Assembly (NCBI GenBank): GCA_018398585.1
Contig: JAGTTD010000012.1
Span: forward strand, 23,197,036-23,261,035
DNA length: 64,000 nt
Origin: Simmondsia chinensis
Taxonomy: Eukaryota > Streptophyta > Magnoliopsida > Caryophyllales > Simmondsiaceae
Direction: 5' to 3'
Each line of letters opens with the position of its first letter. Positions within the stretch are counted from its first letter, which is position 1. A program made the translations under genes and the position numbers. This document shows, one piece after another, positions 57,329 through 64,000 of this stretch. The notes under the pieces are model-generated. The model saw only the letters and a program-made list of their open reading frames with translations, did not search any database and was not told where the DNA came from.

Positions 57329-60300
57329 GGCCTGTTTAGTAACAAAAAATTGTTTTCCTTTTCTATTTTCACATTTGCATTTCATCTCTAATTTTTCTTT
57401 TTCAGTTTTGCAACATAAAAAATTGGAAAATGCTTTCAAGTAATCCTTGCTTTTCAATTTTCTAAAAATTGAAAATGGTACATAAACAATACACAACGTG
57501 ATATGGGAATCAACTTTTGTCGCCTTAATGTATGGGGTGTAAACGAGACAAGCCGACCCAAGAACCCCCTTGTTCGAACTCGAGCTTGACAAGGCTTATC
57601 AAGCTCAAGTTTGAGCCAAGCTCTTATCGAGCTTTTTCCAACCTTTGTTTGAACTTAATTTGATAAGATTTTAGTATGCTCGATACTCCTCTCGGCTCGT
57701 TAAACTTATCGAGTTTTGTCAAGCTTGCTATTGAGCATTATCGAGCTCATTATCGAGCCCAATCAAGCTTGAACGGAGTGTGCTATTGAGTGTAGCTTAC
57801 TATCGACACTTTTCAAATTACTGTGGAGCCATTATCAAACCACTTTCGAACCATATCAACTGTTGACGAGCTCTTAACGAGCTTGTAATATGCCCTTAAC
57901 GAGGTCTTATCATATTGTTCGCGATTGTTAATGAACCAAGTGCACCCTCTTCGAACTTGGCTCGTTAAGCTTGTGGACTTGCTCGGTTCAATAAGATATC
58001 AAGACCTCATAATGAATACGAACGAGCCTTAATCGATTTCGAACGCAAGTAGTTCATCGAACATTCGGTTCATTTACACTTCTAACTTAGCGGACAATTT
58101 GGTATTGCTTTTAAAAAAAGGAACCTAGCCTTAAGTATCCCTAAAGCTCGATCTGTCACATTCTGCAGAGATGAGTGACTATAGTTAAATAACTCGTATG
58201 ATCTTTTTATTTGTCCTTCTCCTTGAAAATTATTTATTGATTTTAAAATTGGGAACCTAGCTTTAATTACCCCAAAATCATTTATGTACCAGGAGAAGAA
58301 GATGGGGGGTATATAGAAAATATTACAAAATAGGTGAGTGAAGGCCTAAAGAACAACCTAAGAGGGGGATGAATTAGGTTCTTTTATGATAAATGAAAAA
58401 TTAAACTTTATGAACCAAAAACTAAATTAAAAGTTACACAATGAATATGAAATGAAAATGATAAAGGCGAGAATAAAAATGATGAATAAAGATTTTTTAT
58501 AGTGGTTCACTTTCAAACTGGAAGCTAGTCCAGTTTTCAAGTGATTATTTTTTGTCATTTGAGCCTTTATCTAAGCTTGATGATTCTTTTTAAAAACAGG
58601 TTCAAGATTCAACCTTTACAATCGATCTTTTTCTACGTAGGCTCAAGACCCAACCTTCACAACCGATCCTTTTGTAACGTAGGCCTAGGATCCAACCTTT
58701 ACAATAAATAATTGAAGTAAAGTAATGGAATAATTAAAGCAATGAGACTTCTTCACTCTTTCAAGAGTAAATTGATAATAGATCAAGCTTAGCCAAAGTT
58801 AAGGATATGCCAGTTAAGCTCAATGATTAACAATAAAGAGAACTAGTGATGCTCAAATAAAACTTTAAACAAAACCTAAAATCAAACCGTTAAAACGCAA
58901 GAAAATGAGAGCCTTTTATCAAAGAATGCTTAGAGAGTGTTGGATAATTTAAACCAAAACACTCAAGCCTTATTTAAAGGAAAATGAGAGCCTAAGGGAC
59001 ATTCAAAAAGTTGGAAAAAAGATTAGGAAAAAAATTTAAGTTAAAAGTAGCCGTTTGGAGCTTTTCTTATTTGTATGTCGACACATAAGACTATATGTCA
59101 ACACACAGCAGCTCTAGATGGCTATTGTAAGTCTATGTGTCGGCACATCCCTTTAGTGTGCCGATGCTTAGCATGCCTAGGTGGATTTGAACAATTTCAA
59201 TCAATTAGATTTGATGGGCTGATTAACTGTATTAGCTAAGTAAATTTGTTGATTAATTGATTTCCATATTAGCTTAATTTTTCTATTAATTTCCTAGTTT
59301 GCTTTAATCATGAATAGATGATTGATTAAATCATACTAAATAATCACCCATTTAAATTTTATCCTATTTGATTTGATCATGCTTTTCAAAATATCAATCT
59401 TAAATAGATATTTTAATTGATAAACTAGATTCGCTTAAATTTTGACTTGAATATTATCCAAATAAAATCTAAAAATCAAATTTCAAAATATTTCAAAAGT
59501 ATTTTTGTTAGAGCATTACATATCAATATTGAAATTTTGACTCAATCGATATATCCCGATCCTAAGCCTTGGAAAATAAAAATAAACACATTTAAGGTGC
59601 TTCGACTCGGATCAAGTTCTCTTCAATTTGGATGAATCTTCTCTTCAACTTTGATTTCTTTTCCTCTGGATTTATCGTCTTAGAAAGCTTGCTATCAACA
59701 TGATTACCCTTGGTTTTTCCTAGCTTTCTTATGAGTCACTTATAAACAAGATTAGAACAATTTAAACACAATAACTCATTAGATGATTGTGATTGTCGAA
59801 ATTACAATATAAATCGCTTGAGGGCCAACAGTGAGAAGTGTGAAGATGTGAAAGGGGGGTTGAGGAAAAGTTGGCAAACAAGGTCCATATTTTGTGAAGA
59901 AAATTTGAAAACAATTCTAAACTGTTTTCCAAATCTGTGAAGGAATAGAAAAAACTAGAAAACTATTTTGCAACTTTTGGAATTAGAAAACTGTTCTACT
60001 GAACGCATTTTCAACTTTTTAGGCCATATATAGTAACAGAAAACTATTTTCCTTTTCCATTTTCAGTTTTTCTTTTCATCTCCAATTTTTCTTTTCTATT
60101 TTTGCAACATAGAAAACTGAAAAATGCGTTAAAGTGAGCCTTGTTTTCAAATTTTCTGTAAATTGAGAATGATACATAAATAATGTACAACGTGATGGGA
60201 ATTAACTTTTTTCTCCTTAATGTAGGGTGCAAACAGGACGAACCCACCCAAGAACCCCCTTATTCGAACTCAAGCTTGATAATGCTTATTGAGCTCAAGT

Positions 60301-62300
60301 TCGAGCTGAGCTCTTATCGAGCTTTTCAACCCTTGTTCAAACTTAATTCCATAAGATTTAATATGTTTGATACTCGGCTTGACTCGTTAAGCTTATCGAG
60401 ATGAGTCAAGCTTCTTATCGAGCAGTGTCGAGCTCATTATCAAGCCCAATCAAACTTGAAACTAAGTGAAGTGTGGTATTGAGTCGAGCTTGCTATCGAC
60501 GCTTTTCAAATTACTATCAAGCTATTATCGAACCACTTTCGAACCAATATCAATTGTTCACGAGCTCTTATCAAATTGTCTGCTATTGTTAATGAACCAA
60601 GCGCACCGTATTCAAACTCGGCTCGATAAACTATTGAGCCCTCGTAATGAATACGAACGAGCCCTAATCGATTTTGAACGCAAGTAGTTCAACGAACTTT
60701 TGGTTTGTTTACACTTCTACCTGAGCGGATAGTTTGGTATTGCTTTTAAAAAAAGGAACCTAGCCATAAATACCCCTAAAGCCCGCTCCATCACATTCTG
60801 CAAAGATGAGTGTATGTAATTGAATTACTTGCATGAACCCCTTATTTATCCTCGACCTTGAAAATTATTCATTGCTTTTAAAATTCTGAACCTAGCCTTA
60901 GGTACACCAAAATCATTCCCATAAAAGGAGGAGAAGATGTGGATGTATAGAAAATATTATAAAATGGGTGAGTAGTGTGAAAATGTGAAAAGGGATTTGA
61001 GAAAATATTGGAAAACAAGGTTCTTATTTTGTGAAGAAAATTTGAAAAATAGTTTAAAATTGTTTTCCAAATCTGTGAAGCACTAGAGAAAACTAGAAAA
61101 CTATTATCTAATTCCTGGAATAAGAAAACTGGATTGCTAAATACATTTTTCAATTTTTTAGAGCCTGTCTAGTAATAGAAAATTATTTTCCTTTTCCATT
61201 GTTAGTTTTCCTTTTCATCTCTAATTTTCTTTTTCTAGTTTTGCAACATAGGAAACTAGAAAATGCGTTTACGTGATCCATGTTTTCCAATTTTCTGCTA
61301 AGGTAATCAACTTTTGTCGCCTTAATATAGGGGTGCAAACGAGACGAGCAGACCCAAGAAGAACCCCCTTGTTCGAACTCGAGCTTAATAAGGCTTATCA
61401 AACTCAAGTTTGAGCTGAGATCCTATCTAGCTTTTCCAATCCCCATTTGAACTTAATTCAATAAATTTTAGTATGTTCGATATTCGGCTCTACTCGTTAG
61501 GCTTATTCAGTTGAGCTTGTTATCGAGTAGTGTGGAGCTTATTATCGAGCCCAATCAAGCTTAAAACTAAGTAGAGTGTGCTATTGAGTTGAGCTCACTA
61601 TCGACGCTTTTCAAATTATTAACGAGCTTGTAATGAGCCCTTAACGAGCTTTTATCAAATTGTTCATGACTGTTAATGTACCAAGCACACCCTATTCAAA
61701 CTCGGCTCGTTAGGCTTATTGAGCCTACTCGAACTCGACTTGATAAGCTATCAAGCCCTCTTAATGAACAAGAACAAGCCCTAATCGATTTCGAACGCAA
61801 GTAGTTCATCGAATGTTCATTTCATTTACACTTCTACCTTAGCGGATAGTTTGGTATCGCTTTTAAAAAAAAGAACCTAGCCTTGAGTATCCCTAAAGCC
61901 CGCTCTATCACGTTCTACAAAGATGAGTGTTTGTAATTAAGTAATTTGCATGATTCTCTTATTTGTCCTCTGCCTTGAAAATTATTTATCGCTTTTAAAA
62001 TTGGGAACATAGCCTTAAGTAATCCAAAATTATTTACGTAAAAGGAGGAGAAGATGGGAGTATGTATTGGTCAGTAGTGTGAAAACGTGAAAGACTAGTT
62101 GAGAAAAGTTGGAAAATAAGGTCCCCATTTCGGAAAGAAAATTTAAAAAATAGTTTGAAATTGTTTTCCACATCTGTGAAAGAATAGAGAAAACTGACTT
62201 TTGGAATTAGAAAACTAGATTGCTAAACAAGTTTTCTGGTTTTTCAATTTCCAGGAAACGTTTCCTGGAAAATTGAAAATTTTTTGATACTAAACAGGCC
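57329..62300. repeat. Head-to-tail triplicate of a ~1.14-kb unit with inverted outer ends
   Basis: The units start at 57329, 60022 and 61162. The first is interrupted by a solo LTR and is ~1.2 kb without it; the others are 1140 and 1139 bp. Each starts with a GGCCTGTTTAGTAAC-like motif and a block rich in 'ttttccttttcc'. Then come many 'tcgagctcattatcgagc' motifs, then AGCGGAYARTTTGGTATTGC, then AGGAGAAGAAGATG, and an end resembling the inverse of its start. The array's outer ends, GGCCTGTTTAGTA and TACTAAACAGGCC, are inverted repeats, so the ancestor was probably a terminal-inverted-repeat transposon. No transposase. The reading frames inside (57302-57592, 60044-60247, 61183-61407) are the same repeat seen three times. 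Confidence 0.85.
58339..59830 (-). mobile_element. Solo LTR of the Sirevirus-like copia family
   Basis: TGAAGGCC…GGCCAACA, 1492 bp, collinear with the LTRs at 10706 and 17437. The perfect duplication GTGAG is at 58334-58338 and 59831-59835. Recombination between two LTRs would have removed the internal part. The orientation follows from the family polarity. Confidence 0.95.
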
Positions 62301-63150
62301 CTAGATATTCGTAAAAAATATAAAAAAAAATTCAAAAATAAGTCATAAATTACCATAAATCTTTCTAAAAAAGAAAAATAAATAACATTATAATTGTCAT
62401 GGCAGAGCGGCTTGGATTGGTCGAATAGGGTTGGACCTGTTTGCACAACCGGTCAAACCAGGTCAAGTCTAATAGGTTAAATGTGTTAGATATGGGTAAC
62501 AGCGGGTTCTGTGTCAGATGTTGGGTTTGACCAAGCTCAGTTCAATTAAAAAAAATAATTGACCTATTGACCCAACCCTCTATCATGCTCAGATAGCCCC
62601 GGTTTGACCCAGCAACCTAGCTGGTCAAGTGTCTTTGGATCATTTGCCGAGTTGGGCATGCGTAACAGTGTTCCACCCTCCATGCATCGCATGTGATATC
62701 ACTAGTATCTTTTGTTTTAGAAAAGGAGCCATGAAATTTAAGTAGCATAAGAGAACCAAAGTACCCTCAGATGTCAGGGAGAAAAGGGGCACGATAGGGT
62801 ACCCTATGAGATGACAAATATTGGGCATGATAAGTGGTTGATGGACGCCACCAATAAGCATGAGAGGTGGCTGATAGGCATAATCAACAAGTATGAATGC
62901 TACATTGCTTTCTTGACACCCATCTCCATCTTTATTTTTCCAAAAACAATTCAACAACCCAAAAACTAAGCTTGCCTAATAAGACTTCCTCTTGAAAAGA
63001 AATTTAAATTTCTTAGAAAAATGAATCAGTAGAAAAAATCCTCTTAACTACATAATCTTTTTATTCCTTCATTGTGCCTTCTTTTTAAATCTTCATTTTT
63101 AGCAAAATGGAACAATGAAAATATGAAATAACAACTTGGGGAGTGATTTA
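62301..63150. other. Unassigned; one open frame on the minus strand
   Basis: 62400-62640 is rich in GGTCAA/TTGACC motifs. The minus-strand frame 62957-62640 (105 codons) has an uninterrupted, not low-complexity sequence, but I recognise no family. It is probably chance or a decayed fragment. Confidence 0.25.
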
Positions 63151-63850
63151 TGTCGGGAAAATTAAAAATCGAGAACAAGTGGAAGTAAAAACCAACAAAG
63201 CAGCAAAAATCCACACACCATAATTTACGTGGAAACTCTCTCTCAACTAGAGGAAAAAACCACGGGATCCAAACTAGTGTCTCAATCCACTGTGAAATTT
63301 AGGAATTATAATATTTAATTATAGCCCCCAAACGCCCTATACACAATTGTCATCAATCATCAATCATCAATCAACTTCATCAATGTAACTATTACACAGT
63401 GAGTCACTGACCTTATCACAATATGACTATTGCACGGCGAGTCACCAATTCTCTCACATTGTAAATACTATACAATTTGTCACCAGTCCTCCTCAATGTA
63501 GCTATTGCACGGCGGCAACCCTCCCTATAACATAGCTTTAGATAAAGGAAGTTACAAAAACTCTCATTAATACCTTTCAATCAAGCCTCTCGCTGTTCCC
63601 CCGAGGCACCTCTTTACATATCTTACAACACCTCACATTTTTCCTTGCTTTTCTTCACTATTTTTCTTCTCTTCTTCTCACAGCTCAAGCATAACCCTCA
63701 ATCCCTATTTATAGTTGAGTTAGCTAAGCCTAATCAATATTAAACCGTATCAAATGAAAATTATTTAGGTAACTAAATCATATCTAACCCAAATCTAATT
63801 TATATCATATCAGATCAATATTAATTCTGAAATAGATAATATCTTCAACA
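63151..63850 (-). repeat. 3' LTR of a minus-strand copia element at the right edge
   Basis: TGTCGGGA…TCTTCAACA, 700 bp. The minus strand carries the plant copia R/U5 signature GTGGTTTTTTCCTCTAGTTG, followed by GAGTTTCCACGTAAATTATG. Short repeats lie around 63355-63380 (CATCAAT) and 63395-63510 (TGCACGGCG). The partner LTR would be beyond the window. The family resembles the Tork/Tnt1 group, an inference from the U5 motif alone. Confidence 0.72.
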
Positions 63851-63859
63851 CACACCTTA

Positions 63860-64000
63860 GTAGCTTCAATATTGCAATGCAAGGAGATTAGTGGCATTGT
63901 TTGTAGCCATAGTTTTACTCGGCCTCCATTGTTGAATGAGAGATGCAAGTTCTTTTTCTTAGATGCACAACTTATAGCACTACCACCAAGGGTGAAAATC
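63860..64000 (-). pseudogene. Copia RNase H end, cut by the window edge
   Basis: The minus strand from 64000 reads FTLGGSAISCASKKKNLHL, matching the copia block [IV]FTLGGGAxSW[RK]SxKQ. Trp is replaced by Cys, and the following TEAE-like block is degraded (NNGGRV). It runs almost directly into the PPT (CTAAGGTGTG) and the LTR. Confidence 0.65.

Noticed and set aside
57240..57600. Separate gene for frame 57302-57592
   Set aside because: The same translation recurs in the other two tandem units (60044-60247, 61183-61407) and comes from the repeat.
62640..62957. A 105-codon novel gene
   Set aside because: Open frame without recognisable family, promoter or splice context, in a region of degenerate repeats. 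Length is compatible with chance, so it is only noted.

Overview
This is an angiosperm nuclear window, AT-rich and intergenic. It is built almost entirely from transposable elements, many nested in one another. The evidence for a plant is the set of families present: Ty1/copia and chromovirus-type Ty3/gypsy LTR elements with tRNA-iMet primer sites, plant L1-type and RTE-type LINEs, a MuDR-type transposase, Tourist-like elements with TWA target sites, and a pentatricopeptide-repeat (PPR) gene fragment. I found no intact host gene and no rRNA, tRNA or CRISPR locus. Every long coding region carries stops or frameshifts.

Left part. 1-1560 may hold the 5' end of one or two host genes: a CT-rich leader, a 74-nt candidate intron, and E2F-like and telo-box motifs. 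1600-6355 is a MuDR-family transposase pseudogene embedded in an array of ~83-bp units, each with a 22-nt palindrome. 7190-10450 is a decayed L1-type LINE. 10706-19775 is a minus-strand Sirevirus-like copia element; its 5' LTR is split by a 1028-bp Tourist-like element.

Middle part. 20859-21832 is a truncated RTE LINE with a perfect 10-bp target duplication. 22106-31823 is a plus-strand copia element. Its 5' LTR is interrupted by a 3-kb internally deleted gypsy element (22255-25268), and its gag by a 551-bp MITE (26145-26695). A SINE with a perfect 15-bp duplication lies at 33421-33597, and an L1 RNase H tail at 34330-35210. An RTE LINE (36893-49973) is split by a ~12-kb copia-like LTR element (37076-49168). 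The two LTR copies of that element carry a PPR gene fragment. Nested inside it are another RTE fragment (39496-40098) and a complete but decayed gypsy element (41059-46504).

Right part. A Tourist-like element (50174-56837) is split by a structurally complete copia element (50550-56323, duplication ATTTT). 57329-62300 is a head-to-tail triplicate of a ~1.14-kb unit with inverted ends. Into it is inserted a solo LTR (58339-59830, duplication GTGAG) of the same family as the Sirevirus-like element. The window ends inside a minus-strand copia element whose 3' LTR is at 63151-63850.

Insertion order follows from the nesting. Target duplications and LTR boundaries were read by eye. Family names rest on recognisable protein motifs, not on database searches.
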